A stretch of DNA of 28,268 nt, from NCBI GenBank assembly GCA_016718205.1, contig JADKEB010000032.1:1-28268 (forward strand). Direction: 5' to 3'. The position numbers and the translations under genes are program-made. The stretch's first letter is position 1. The number at the start of each line of letters is the position of its first letter. This stretch comes from Saprospiraceae bacterium. Its GTDB lineage: Bacteria > Bacteroidota > Bacteroidia > Chitinophagales > Saprospiraceae. Below, in pieces: positions 1-9,440 of this stretch. The notes below the pieces were generated by a model. It was not told the DNA's origin, did no database searches, and saw only the letters and a list, made by a program, of their open reading frames with translations.

Positions 1-1
1 C

Positions 2-20
2 GTAAGCATCCGACGAACTA
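2..20. repeat. Probable IS66 terminal inverted repeat
   Basis: GTAAGCATCCGACGAA at position 2 onward begins with GTAAGC, as IS66-family termini usually do, and lies just past the end of the tnpC reading frame (stop near 18-20). The partner repeat is missing and any target duplication lies outside the window, so this rests on similarity to the family consensus only. Confidence 0.5.
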
Positions 21-1515
21 CGTTAGCTGGCTCGTGATTTTGAATTCGGCTGGACTAATTTTTCCTATCTCCGATGTTTTTATAGATGGTGCTTTTGTCA
101 GGAACCACACATATAATCGTATGGATTGACACCAAGTGCCTTGCATGTACCAAAGATGGTGTAATAATACCCTATTGTGATAGCTGCCGCGTGGTTTCCT
201 GCAAAGAGATAGTTTTTCCTCCCCAGAGCCAAGGGTCTGATCGCATTCTCTATGATGTTATTATCTATCTCTTACTATGCCATGGTCTGTATATTTGGTA
301 AACTTTTTGCCATCGAGTAACGAGATAGGACATGGCTTTGCCGATAGGTGATCGGGGCGTCACCCTGGAGTGTCTCCTTGTCTAACCAATCTTTAAAATG
401 ATCCAATATCGGTTTGGCCGCCTGTCTCTCTATAGTGCGTTCATCGTACGAACTGTCTGCATCTCTGCTTTTTGCTCGATTGCATAGAGTTTCTGTATTT
501 GGTTTAATGCAAATTCTCCTTGCTTTATCATTATCCATGGATTCTATAAACTTCCGGCGTCCATCTGCCCAGCAATGAAAATGCTGCACATCTGGTACAT
601 TTTATCTATAATGTCATATACTTCATACGCATCTGTTTGTAAAAAATCCTTTGTATTGTTTAAAGTTATTCGGGCCCTTCTCTGCCTCTGCCTTTGTGAT
701 ATTCAAAACATACATACTTGAGTTCGGTGGAGCCCATGACCCACATATAACCCGTATGGCTTGCTTTTCTCTTTCCATCCATGACTTTGATGCTACTTTC
801 ATCTTGCTGTATATAGCTGGATTGGAGTATTTGTTCTTTAATATATTCACTCATCAGTTTCATATATGGGCTTAGTTGATGTACCCATCCATTCATAGTC
901 GATGATGAGATCACCACGCCTTGGCGCTTATATATCTGTTGCTGACGATACTCGGGGATATGATCTACAAACTTTGACACTACTACATCTGCCAGCAGGC
1001 TTACATCTGCTTCGCACTTGGCGATAGGTTCTTCTATGGCCGGTGCGGTGACGATGGTATCTGAATCTGCTTTTTTTGTAAACGGGGCGGATATATCTGA
1101 TGATAAATAACATGCCTGGCCTTTTGGCAAGTCTATCTGATATTTCATCTCTTAGATGGATGTCGGATTCATCATGCTCGACAGGGACATTTCTGATTTC
1201 TACGGGCAGATGTGTACAGTTGGCCAATAGCTGCCGCCCCTGTTGTGCACTCTTCCTTTTGGCAGGCTTGGATGATTGGTTCTGTTCTTGTGGCAGATCT
1301 ACATCTGGGCTTACGCCAGCGAGTTCTCCAAATATGTTGAGTTGTCTGTGATCTCCCGTCGGTATGAAGCGTTTCTGTTTTAGGGCCGAAGATGATTTTT
1401 GCAGTTGTGCAATCTGATGGGCGAGATCTTCAATCCGGGCAGCCTGCTGCTGGATTTTAACGTCTTTTTGTGCTATCGCTGCGTCTTTTTGCGCTATGAT
1501 CTCCTCGTAATTCAT
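18..1515 (-). pseudogene. tnpC: IS66 transposase TnpC, frameshifted
   Basis: The DDE transposase of IS66. From the start at 1515 there is a coiled-coil leader (repeated AQKD units, then Gln-rich heptads), followed by the conserved IIRYIRPVY stretch. A frame change follows near 1060-1100. The next frame (down to about 666) reads VDHIPEYRQQQIYKRQG and QQDESSIKVMD, holding the first catalytic Asp. Further frame changes lead to LQTDAYEVYD (second Asp), HFHCWADGRRKF, and finally ENAIRPLALGRKNYLFAG, holding the catalytic Glu, near 200-260. The tail then shifts frame again and stops near 18-20. At least four frame breaks mean no full transposase can be made. The order and spacing of motifs are those of a complete TnpC of about 490-500 residues. 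Confidence 0.88.
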
Positions 1516-1556
1516 AGCATAAAAATACTATATTTATACGATTATATCACAATATT

Positions 1557-1762
1557 TTATTCACTTTTTTTGACAAAATTATCCTGTTTTTTCATCTCAT
1601 ATCGCGGTCGTTGGTGTAGTCCCACCAGCGATATTCCACTGAGCAGCATGACCAAATGTTGGTAATTGATATGATGTGATTTCCCATCTATAATGCCGCT
1701 GAGCTGTTCATAGCAGCCCCCTCCAGTCGCTTGCTGTACACCACAAATCCGTCCCGGTCCTT
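1557..1762 (-). pseudogene. tnpB: IS66 TnpB (Orf2) C-terminal fragment
   Basis: Minus-strand reading gives KDRDGFVVYSKRLEGG across a one-base frame change near 1722, then LVMLLSGISLVGLHQRPRYEM. This matches the usual IS66 Orf2 ending, in which a Trp/Asp-rich core is followed by a 'LLxGIDL..V..RxRY' tail. Only about the last 65 residues remain of a protein normally near 115. It lies directly upstream of tnpC, as expected for IS66 operons. The 5' part is replaced by the Kazal gene sequence. Confidence 0.75.
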
Positions 1763-3159
1763 GCAGATGTGTTGAGCCTATCCAGATTGACACTTCTAAA
1801 ATACAATTTTATTTTAAACCATTCCCAGTAGACCAAGTTTGCGGATGTGACAATAAAACCTATTTAAGTCCTAAACATGCATATTATAGCGGAATAAGGA
1901 CATGGTCCTCAGGATCTTGTGGTTGTATTGATAGTAGTGTTATTGATTTAAAACTTGATTTATCTAAATGTAGATCACAATCCAAAAGTCCATTTTATAC
2001 AACTTATATTTCTCCAGATTTTCAAATCTCGAAAATTAGAGGTTGTGATGGTAAACTATACACTGATATTTGTGAAGCTTATTTTAGATTTGGCATTACG
2101 AGGTTTTACAATATAGAAGATTGTAAAATTGGACAAAAAGATTCCAGTTATCATTGCCCAGACAATTATAATCCTGTTTGTGGTTGTGATTTTATTGAAT
2201 ATAAAAATGCGTGCATCGCTGAAAAACATTATGGTATCAAAGATTACTATTTAGGACCTTGTCGCTGCACTCTTCCAGAAATGGTAGGAAAAGTTGGTGC
2301 CTGTCAATTAAAATCTGCATTTGAAATCTTTAATCCAGTGTGTTCATGTGATGGCATAACTTTTTTCAACATATGTGATGCTATGAATAGATTTGGTGTA
2401 TATGAATTTAAAAAACCAGAAAGCTGTACCTGTATTGATAGCACTTTTATTAAGCCAGCAATAGTATGCAGTGGAATTTTTAATCCAGTATGTGGATGTG
2501 ATGGTCATGCATATAAAAATCTTTGTGAAGCCGTTTTTAAAAATGGTGTACTCAGGTTAAAAAACTGCAATTGTATCGAACCAGATTTGATTAATGATAA
2601 AATTGATTGCAATACAGCTTTTGACCAAGAGTTAGTTTGTGGGTGTGATGGACGAACTTATCCAAATATTTGTTATGCTCAATATAAAGCTGGAATAGTA
2701 ATGTTATCTAATATAAAATCTGGCCCATGTACACATTCTTGTAAGGACTCAATTTTAGCAATTGTAGATATTCCATGCAGTGATTCTATCGACCCTGTGT
2801 GTGGATGTGATCAAGTAACGTATGCTAATGAATGTATTGCAAGATATAAGCATGGAGTATTAAAATGGAATAAGGGAGCATGTAAACCAAGTAATATAAA
2901 GGATACTTATTCTACTGTAAAATTGGATATATATCCTAATCCAGCATCAGAATTTATTACACTATTCTCTCCGGAAGGCAAAAATTTTAACCTAATAGAA
3001 ATTTTCAATTCAAATGGATCATTGATATTTAAAAAAAATATTAATTTTATCGACAGTACTACAATAAGTCTAGATTCACTCACATATAGTGGATTTTACT
3101 TTTTACATCTTACATCATCATCAGAAAAAGTAATTAAAAGGTTAATTGTGATAAAATGA
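1756..3159 (+). pseudogene. Kazal-repeat secreted protein with T9SS sorting domain, 5'-truncated
   Basis: One open frame without stops runs from the IS66 junction (GPCRCVEP at about 1756) to 3159, about 465 codons. It holds some seven Kazal-type repeats with the signature PVCGCDG.TY.N.C.A...G (clear copies near 2180, 2340, 2490, 2640 and 2800; degenerate ones near 1840 and 2050). Kazal domains are small disulfide-bonded serine-protease inhibitor folds. The last ~75 residues form a T9SS type-A sorting domain (LDIYPNPASEF, then GFYFLHL and a basic end), which directs export across the outer membrane by T9SS. No start codon or signal peptide is present: the 5' end is replaced by the IS66 remnant. 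An ATG at 2281 exists inside the repeats but would lack a signal peptide. The protein is therefore probably no longer exported. Confidence 0.85.
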
Positions 3160-3165
3160 GGGGAA

Positions 3166-3636
3166 ATGGTTGGTTTGGGCTCAATGATTGAAAGAGAATA
3201 TAGACCTGGCGGTTGGGACTGGATAATTGGAGGTGAGACATTCCCTATAAGGAATGTACTGAATCCTGAATTAAGCGGAATTCCACAACCTATAATCTTA
3301 TAGATCAATCTACTCAGAATAGAGTATTAAAAAATGAGTCAGTCGAAGGATTTAACGATTTTAACGTTCTACATCAACAATTAAAAAATAACAAAGAAAT
3401 AATTTTTGCTCACGGTTTATCCAGACTAATAGAAAAGGACAGTATTCTTTAAAGCATTAATGTTAGAAAAATTATTTAAAAATGATTATCGTGAACTTCT
3501 TATATCTGATATTTTTCATCAAATATTAATGTTGAAAATTTCAAAAAAGTTATATAATGAAATTAATTCTATTGAAAGTAAAAGCATAAATCATAATAAT
3601 TGTAGTCTTTTAAACTTTAATAATTGGTATTTCTGA
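3166..3636 (+). pseudogene. Unrecognised broken reading frames
   Basis: Three overlapping or abutting short plus-strand frames fill the gap after the Kazal gene. The first (3166-3303, 45 aa) has a GAGGGGA ribosome-site-like stretch ahead of its ATG and contains REYRPGGWDWIIGG. The second, in another frame, ends at 3452 and reads STTYNLIDQSTQNRVLKNE and FAHGLSRLIEKD. The third (3460-3636, 58 aa) reads LEKLFKNDYRELLISDI. The residue composition looks coding, so this is probably one decayed gene with two frame breaks. I recognise no family. The last piece overlaps the start of the next gene by 13 bases. Confidence 0.4.
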
Positions 3637-5910
3637 GGCTAATCATTATTTTTCTTTTCAGCCATTCTTCTATTTTGTCAGGACAAGAAGGCAAAGCTAC
3701 ATTGCAGCTATTGGATGAGAAGACCATGTTGCCTTTGGCTTATGCTACGATTATTGTCAACTATCCATCTGAGCAATATAAGGTATCTGATTTAAATGGG
3801 TACTTTGAAATTGAAGACTTGAGAAAAATTCACAATATACGTATTTCATACGTAGGTTATGAAACCAAAATATTTTATCCACCATTTGACAACAACAATA
3901 CAGTCAAGCTAATCAGAAGCTCAACTCCCATTGATGAGATAGTCATTACTCCCGACTACATCGAAAAAACTGTAATAAGGAAAGTAATTAAAAACCGTGA
4001 TAAAAATAATTATCTTAACCAAAATTTTGAAGCTGAAGTGTATTGTAAAACGACCATGAATACCATCAATTCAAAGATTACGTTAAAAAATAATAGTCTC
4101 AAACATTTATTTATCAATGAAAACGTTAATACACTAATCAATAATGCCAAAGGTGGTACCAGGGAGAGCGTCGAAACCAGTGAAGCACCAGGGTTTAATT
4201 TTCCTGTTTTGTCCATGCTCATTTCAGAAATCATGCCTTTGAGTTTTTATCAGGATCAAATTCTTCTCTTTGATTATTACTACACCAATCCTATAAGCAA
4301 AAATGGTTTGGATGAGTACCATTACAGTCTGGAATCTACCAATATCGAACATCAAGACACCGTCTTCCTTATATCATAATATCCCAAAATAAATTACGCT
4401 CATTCTGGGCTTACTGGAAGTATGCAGATTCGAACTCCATCTTATGCAATTCAGACTATCGTAGCGGAGCCATTTGTAAAAGCCAAATTACATCTGAAAA
4501 TTACTAAAGTACGACAAATCGGAAACGTGGTTTCCAAATGTGTTTACCGGGCAAGTATATTATCCAAAAATCAATCTCAAAACCCCTCCTTTTCTGATGA
4601 CTGTCACTTCACATTTCATCAAAAAACAAAATCTGTCAACAAGAAATCAAATAACTCCTATCCCGATTTACCGAAATCAATATTTCAGCGATGCAGAACA
4701 AAAAACTTACGAAACTATTGACAGTGTTTTATCGCATTCAAAATTGCCAAAAATGCTCAATATTGCGGGACTAATAATGGAAGGAAAATGGCCAACTAAA
4801 ATATTTGACATAAACCTGGGTAAGGTTTTGGCATTTAACTTATACGAAAAAACGCGTTTGGGATTAGGGATATCAACCAACGATAGTTTATTAAAAAAAA
4901 TCTCTATTAGTGGGTTTTGGGGTTATGGATTCGGAGATAAATCTGCAAAATTTGGTGGCCATATCAATACAAAAGTCAACAATAACATAGCTATAACTGC
5001 AAAATATGAAAAGACCATTCGCGAAGCGGGAAGTTTCAATAATTTAAAAACTTCATCATTATTTGATAATCGGAGTTTTATTTCGTCTCGTTTTGACGAA
5101 ATCAAATTTTATGAGCTGGAAGTACGATCTTCCCAAAATGGTATCACCTGGCAGGCAAGTACGAAACATGAAATACTAAATCCTCTTTATGAATATACAT
5201 ATGGCAATGGGAATTCTCAACAAATTTTTACAAATAGTCAACTTACTGTTGGATTTCAGTACCAGCATAACCAAAGTTCATTACTTTTATTAAACAGGAG
5301 AATCAATTCAAACAGAGGTTTTCCTACAATATCTGTATCCGTCTCCAAAGGCTTTAAAGGATTTTTGAATGGAGAATTTGATTTTGTTAAGCTTCATTTT
5401 GATTTATCTCAATCTTTTTATTTGCAGAATGTAGGAACCACGGCCTACAACGTTCAGGCTGGATGGATAAATGGTGCTTTGCCCTATGGTCTCTTATTTG
5501 AAGGCAGAGGTTCATTTCATAAAGACATTCCATTTGTTATGAAAAACTTTTTTCAGACTATGAGACCATATGAATTTATGCATGACCGATTTACCTGTTT
5601 GTTTACAAGACATACTTTTAATCATTGGTTTGCCAATTCGACATTTTCGCCACTTGTCACTTTACACTTCAATTCTGGTATAGGCAGCTTAAAAAAGAAA
5701 GAAGTTCACCAGAATATTCCAATTCAAGTCATGGAAATTCCATATTTTGAGACAGGCTTAGAATTAAATAGACTTTTGAAAATCAATTATTTAAATCTGG
5801 GATATGTAGGATTTGGTTTTGGAGTTTTTTCGAGATTGGGCTACCATTCCTACGACTCGATACATGAAAATTTGTTTTTAAAAATTACTGCCAACTTTTA
5901 TTCAAGATAA
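3624..5910 (+). pseudogene. DUF5686 / carboxypeptidase-regulatory-like outer-membrane protein, copy A
   Basis: The frame opens at a TTG (3624), directly after a stop, with a hydrophobic signal peptide ending near residue 19. A CarboxypepD_reg-like domain follows at about residues 24-95 (LPLAYATI, SDLNGYFEI, IRISYVGYE), then the long DUF5686 region, predicted to be an outer-membrane beta-barrel that ends in aromatic residues (ANFYSR). The reading is broken twice: an in-frame TAA at 4377-4379, after which the same frame continues (GLTGSMQIRTPSYAIQTI), and a one-base shift near 4525, after which WFPNVFTGQVYYP continues to 5910. Restored, it would be about 760 residues, near the usual length for the family. 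The function of DUF5686 is not established. A second, shorter copy lies at 8166-9336. Confidence 0.8.
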
Positions 5911-6011
5911 TTTTTATAAATTCTCACCTTCATATTATTGGTACAAACATGACTCTTACGAGTATTCATACTTTCAACCCCATCTTTTTTTCTCATTAGG
6001 ACTAAAAATTA

Positions 6012-6126
6012 ATTAAAATCTTGCAGGTTCAAAATCTACGGCATTGACGATGGCAGCAGAGTCTCCTGTAGCCCTGATGACAAAAAGTTGCTGGTTTTGG
6101 GCATAGACATCACTGCCGAGTCAGCA
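6012..6126 (-). pseudogene. Relic of the 3' end of the PD-(D/E)XK-like nuclease gene
   Basis: This 115-base stretch is nearly identical to the 3' end of the nuclease gene at 7339-7964 (compare 7338-7452). On the minus strand it reads VYAQNQQLFVIRATG and NAVDFEPARF, then the stop codon at 6013-6015. Similarity ends abruptly near 6126 with one missing base in the last shared part. Only about the last 37 codons are present. The near identity suggests a young duplication, unlike the old divergence of the DUF5686 copies. Confidence 0.85.
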
Positions 6127-6176
6127 CAAATTATTTTTTAAACTTATTTATTAACTTTTTAAACAAAATTATTATT

Positions 6177-6371
6177 ATGAAATTAGAAAAATTGAATGTG
6201 GTGGAGTTGCAAGTTTTTGAAGCCAATGAAATTGTGGGAGGAGGAGGTTGGAGGGATATTATTATTGGAGTTATTACAAATGCAATTTATGATGCAGGAA
6301 AATGGGCAATCGAAAATGGTGGAGGACTAAATTCAACACAATCTAGCGATTATCAGAAGTACAGACGATAA
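6177..6371 (+). CDS. Small double-glycine-leader peptide (bacteriocin-like)
   Basis: A 64-residue peptide. The N-terminus (MKLEKLNVVELQVFEANEIV, then GGGG at residues 21-24) has the pattern of a double-glycine leader (ELxxxExxxIxGG). In known systems this leader is cleaved by a C39-peptidase ABC exporter. The predicted mature part (~40 residues) has a hydrophobic amphipathic stretch (IIIGVITNAIYDAGKWAI), a Gly triplet and a polar, basic tail; it has no Cys. This resembles class II-type bacteriocin precursors, but no exporter is in the window, so a bacteriocin or signalling role is inference. It is followed at once by a strong terminator and then by a CPBP membrane protease, the family often linked to bacteriocin immunity. 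No Shine-Dalgarno is visible; the leader is A/T-rich, as is usual in Bacteroidota. Confidence 0.7.
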   Translation: MKLEKLNVVELQVFEANEIVGGGGWRDIIIGVITNAIYDAGKWAIENGGGLNSTQSSDYQKYRR

Positions 6372-6383
6372 TTAATTTATGCC

Positions 6384-6427
6384 AACACCGAAAAAGTAAT
6401 GAACTAATTTCTTTTTCGGTGTTTTTT
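6384..6427 (+). terminator. Rho-independent terminator after the double-glycine peptide
   Basis: A perfect 13-bp stem (AACACCGAAAAAG at 6384-6396 with CTTTTTCGGTGTT at 6411-6423), a 14-base loop and a following T run. It begins 12 bases after the peptide's stop codon. It would separate the abundant small transcript from the CPBP gene 45 bases further on. Confidence 0.88.
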
Positions 6428-6472
6428 GTTGGAATATTGTGTTTTTAATATTTATACTGAAGATGGCTGAAG

Positions 6473-6965
6473 ATGGTATATCAAATCGATAATTTTTTAA
6501 TAAAATGTAACACCAGACTTTCGGTTATAATATTTGTTTTTGCAATATATATTTTTTCTATCATATATAATATCACTTTAAAGTTATTTTCAATAAATTA
6601 TGCGTTAGATAACTTTAGATTTTATGACTCACCAATAGAACTTATATTCTTTGCAATAATTTTAGCACCTCTATTAGAAACATTTCTATTTCAATTTTTA
6701 ATCTTCAAAATTCTATTAAATAAAAATATAGGTCATTACTTCATCATTATTTTATCTGCATTTATTTTTAGCCTTGTACATTATCCCAGAAACAATAATA
6801 TTTTTGAGGCTGTTAATATTTTTTTGTGAAGGTTTGATACTTGCTTATGCTTTCTATATTTATTCCATTAAACAGGCATCAGCGTTTTGGCATGTGGTAT
6901 TGATTCACGCATTATTGAATGCAATTTCTATTTTGGCTTATTATGTACTAACGACATTTTTTTAA
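6473..6965 (+). pseudogene. CPBP-family intramembrane protease, one frameshift (copy A)
   Basis: A membrane protein of the CPBP (CAAX protease and bacteriocin-processing, Abi) family, known for type II CAAX proteases and for bacteriocin self-immunity proteins. Motif 1 appears as APLLETFLFQ (E69, Q74 instead of the common EExxxR), motif 2 as FIFSLVH (F97, H103), and motif 3 as HALLNAI in the second part. The frame breaks at a run of seven Ts (6820-6826): the first part stops at 6829, and removing one T restores CEGLILAYAFY and the rest to 6965. Restored, it is about 163 residues with at least four hydrophobic segments, short for the family. The break in a homopolymer could be a sequencing error or slippage. 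Its position behind a double-glycine peptide suggests immunity or processing (inference). Confidence 0.75.
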
Positions 6966-7338
6966 AATTGATTCATCCCGATCGCCTAAGTATGCCGACC
7001 CAACCTACGCTGATCCCGCCAAGCCAAGAGGCGATGGTCGAATTAACGCCACGGCGTCACAAGTTCTATGACTTCGATCCTATACATCAAGAAAATTTGC
7101 AATCCGACATCATAAATGCCCAAAAATCAAAGCAAAAAATCTATAGTCAAAGAGTATTGTGCTTTGTTTTTATATTGGGTCTTGAATCAAAGATTTATTA
7201 AATAGCGTATCGAAGTTGCACCTGTCTGCCCAGGATTCGGGCAGAAACTGCGACGATCGGTTCGATTAACGCATAAAATAAGAAAATAGTTTCTTCATAT
7301 TCCGTTCTGGCACAGAATTTTCTTAATCAATCACTCCA
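6966..7338. other. Intergenic stretch without a recognisable gene
   Basis: About 370 bases between the CPBP gene and the nuclease. The part from 6975 to 7070 is noticeably richer in G+C than its surroundings and is open in one frame (6887-7201), but the translation has no recognisable motif and overlaps the CPBP tail in another frame. A hairpin element lies at 7209-7256. The rest is AT-rich and unremarkable. Confidence 0.5.
7209..7256. repeat. Palindromic element, relative of the one upstream of wzm
   Basis: Contains a 6-bp stem CTGCCC/GGGCAG around a 7-base loop (7226-7244). Outside it, AGTTGCA (7214-7220) and AACTGCGACGA (7246-7256) match the two arms of the palindrome at 25893-25914 (CGCAGTTGCA, AACTGCGACGA). 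The two sites thus look like members of one repeat family, one with an insertion in the loop. Confidence 0.5.
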
Positions 7339-7964
7339 TTAAAATCTCGCAGGTTCAAAATCTACGGCATTGACGATGGCTGCGGAGTCTCCGGTAGCCC
7401 TTATGACAAAAAGTTGCTGGTTTTGGGCATAAACTTCACTTCCGGAGTCAGCCTGAAGGTATGCCATGGCACCATATATCACATCGTCTTCGTCCATGCG
7501 CAGGTACGTTCTGGTCTTCCTTAATTTCTGAATGAATGCTTTGACATCTTTTACTTTGAGCGTAGTTTTTACTTCGATGATGACCGTTTCTTTTCCATTG
7601 TGTGCGATGATATCGTATTCATAGTTTTCACCTTCATAGCTACCTTTGCGACGCGTAGAAGTATCCTGCACCTTGATGCCCCGTTCGTTGAATATACGAA
7701 TGATATCACCTTCCACCAGGCTTTCCATGAGCCTACCCCATTGGGATGTAAATAAATCAAATGCTTCTTTTACTTTTTTATCTGTCTCTTTGAATCGCGC
7801 ATCTGTATCTTTAAATTTGGCATCGGTTTCTTTAAAGCGTTCATCCAGTCTTTCCTAGATACTTTAAACTTTGCGTCTGTATCTTTAAATTTTGCGTCAG
7901 TCTCTTTCTGAGAGATCACTAATTCCTTGAGTAGTTGCCTTATTTCTGCAATTTCAGTGGACAT
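7339..7964 (-). pseudogene. PD-(D/E)XK-like nuclease with coiled-coil N-terminus, one frameshift
   Basis: Starts at 7964 (MSTEIAEIRQLLKELVISQ) and runs through a coiled-coil with repeated KETDAKFKDTDAKFK-type units. The frame is lost near 7850-7856 and restored one base over (LDERFKETDAKFKD, then FDLFTSQWGRLMESLVEGD). The C-terminal domain has the nuclease-like core YDIIAHNGKETVIIEVK, with Asp, Glu and Lys spaced as in PD-(D/E)XK folds, and ends FEPARF at 7339. This resembles the coiled-coil, restriction-nuclease-like family (DUF3782-type) common in Bacteroidota; the cellular role is unknown. Corrected length is about 208 residues. The C-terminal domain alone (7339-7728) is open from an internal ATG. 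Its 3' end is duplicated at 6012-6126. Confidence 0.72.
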
Positions 7965-8003
7965 ATATTTCTACATTTATCGCTGTACCATTTCAACACA
8001 ATT

Positions 8004-8159
8004 ATGATGCAAAAAGTTTCTTATGCGTTTTTTATCTTTGTTTATTTCAAAAACATATCATATCGGAGTGTTGTCGTCATCCACGCCTTGGTAAATCTTA
8101 TATCTGGAGGTATGGTATGGCTTTTGGGGGCCACTATTTTCTTAATCAGTAATAGTTAA
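8004..8159 (+). pseudogene. C-terminal relic of a second CPBP-family protease (copy B)
   Basis: The frame from ATG 8004 reads QKVSYAFFIFVYFKN and then SVVVIHALVNLI, a hydrophobic end with the HxxxN third motif of CPBP proteases. It aligns by eye with the end of copy A (AYAFYIYSIKQ, VVLIHALLNAI). Nothing of motifs 1 and 2 precedes it. It lies directly against the second DUF5686 fragment. The assignment rests on one motif plus similarity to the neighbour. Confidence 0.5.
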
Positions 8160-8165
8160 ATTTAG

Positions 8166-9336
8166 GTCTTACAAAATAATAGATAGCTTGATTTCAGCAT
8201 CACCGCTCCCAAAAATTATTTATGATTGGAGGGAAATCATGGATGGTAAATGGCCAACCAAATGGTTTGACATTGATCTGGACAAAGTTATATCGTTCAA
8301 CTTGTATGAAAAAGCTAGATTGGGATTGGGGATCACTACACCTGAAAGTTTTTCAAAAATAATAAATATCAGCGGCTACTACGGCTATGGCTTTGACGAC
8401 GGGTACTCGAAATATGGTGGGGCGTTGAGGGTCAAAACTTCGGAATATACACACATTTCAGCAAAATATGACAATACAATCACAGAAATCGGCGAATGGG
8501 GCTCCGTAACTCAACGACCAATATATGATAGCAAGAGTTTTCTTGCATCACGATTTGACAGGACTCAACACTACAGGTTTACATATGTATCTGACAAAAA
8601 TGGATTTAAATGGACAACGAATGCCTTACCTTACATGGCAGAATAAGCGCATTTTATGATTATTCTTTTAATGAGCGAAATTCTTTTGTAAATAGTCAGT
8701 TTACTATAGGGATGAAATATCAGTACAAATCAAATTCGTCAATTATTTTGAATAGGAGAATTCACACTAATCGTGGGTATCCTGAGTTTATGACTTCTCT
8801 TACTAAAGGTATTAAAGGTATTTTGGGTAGCGATTTTGACTTTCTTAAGCTAAATATAGGGATTCAGCAGACTTTCTATGCACAAAACTTGGGAACGACA
8901 TCCTATCATGTCATGGGTGGATTTTTAAACAAGTCTCTACCTCTTGGATTGCTGTATGAAGGACGGGGATCGTATGATAAAAGTATACCATTTATCATCA
9001 AAGATCATTTTCAAACTATAAGACCGTATGAATATACTCATGATAGATTTGTATTTTTGTTTATGAGACATACTTTTGACCATTTATTCAGTAAATCAAA
9101 ATTTTCGCCATTTGCTCACTGTACATCTGAATAGTGGTATAGGGCAGCTTCAAAGTCGGGAAAGCCACCTTTTTGTTCCCATCAGAGTGATGGATAAACC
9201 CTTTTTTGAGTCCGGTCTGGAGATCAATCGAATACTAAAGTTCAATTATATGAATCTGGGATATGCTGGATTTGGTGTCGGGGTTTTCACGCGCATAGGA
9301 TATCACGCACATGATACAGTAAAAGAAAATCTGTAA
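8166..9336 (+). pseudogene. DUF5686 outer-membrane protein, copy B, C-terminal part only
   Basis: Homologous to the second half of the gene at 3624-5910: compare MDGKWPTKWFDIDL with MEGKWPTKIFDINL, RPYEYTHDRFVF with RPYEFMHDRFTC, and NYMNLGYAGFGVGVF with NYLNLGYVGFGFGVF. Similarity starts near 8166 (SYKIIDSL), so the signal peptide, the regulatory domain and the first half of DUF5686 are missing. Two frame breaks, near 8620 and near 9105, separate three pieces (8188-8646, 8610-9134, 9076-9336). The last strand present in copy A (FLKITANFYSR) is lost: copy B stops after HDTVKENL, inside a palindrome. It is clearly non-functional. The degree of divergence from copy A implies an old duplication. 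Confidence 0.85.
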
Positions 9337-9348
9337 CTACGTAGTTAC
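9333..9348. repeat. 16-bp perfect palindrome at the end of DUF5686 copy B
   Basis: GTAACTACGTAGTTAC is a perfect palindrome without a loop. It lies exactly where similarity to copy A of DUF5686 ends and supplies the stop codon. It could be a recombination scar or a binding site for a dimeric protein; nothing else in the window repeats it. Confidence 0.6.
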
Positions 9349-9440
9349 AACAACATTAACCAGTTCATATTCGCCATTGCTGGCGTTACGTCCTTATCAA
9401 TCTAAAGTTTAAATCCTGTAATGACTATATCGAAAAGCCT

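Larger units (their letters stand above)
2..1762 (-). mobile_element. IS66-family insertion sequence, truncated and decayed
   Basis: A remnant of an IS66 element on the minus strand. It contains a multiply frameshifted TnpC transposase and the C-terminal end of the accessory protein TnpB (IS66 Orf2). The first bases of the window (from position 2, GTAAGCATCC) resemble the GTAAGC-type terminal inverted repeat known for IS66 elements, so the transposase-side end is probably complete. The other end, with tnpA and most of tnpB, is absent: TnpB similarity stops near 1762, where Kazal-protein coding sequence begins on the plus strand. No second terminal repeat is visible there, so the element was cut by a deletion or rearrangement. 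It cannot move by itself. Confidence 0.85.

Noticed and set aside
6887..7201. 104-codon open frame over the end of the CPBP gene
   Set aside because: It overlaps the CPBP tail (HALLNAI) in another frame and its remaining part has no coding signature.
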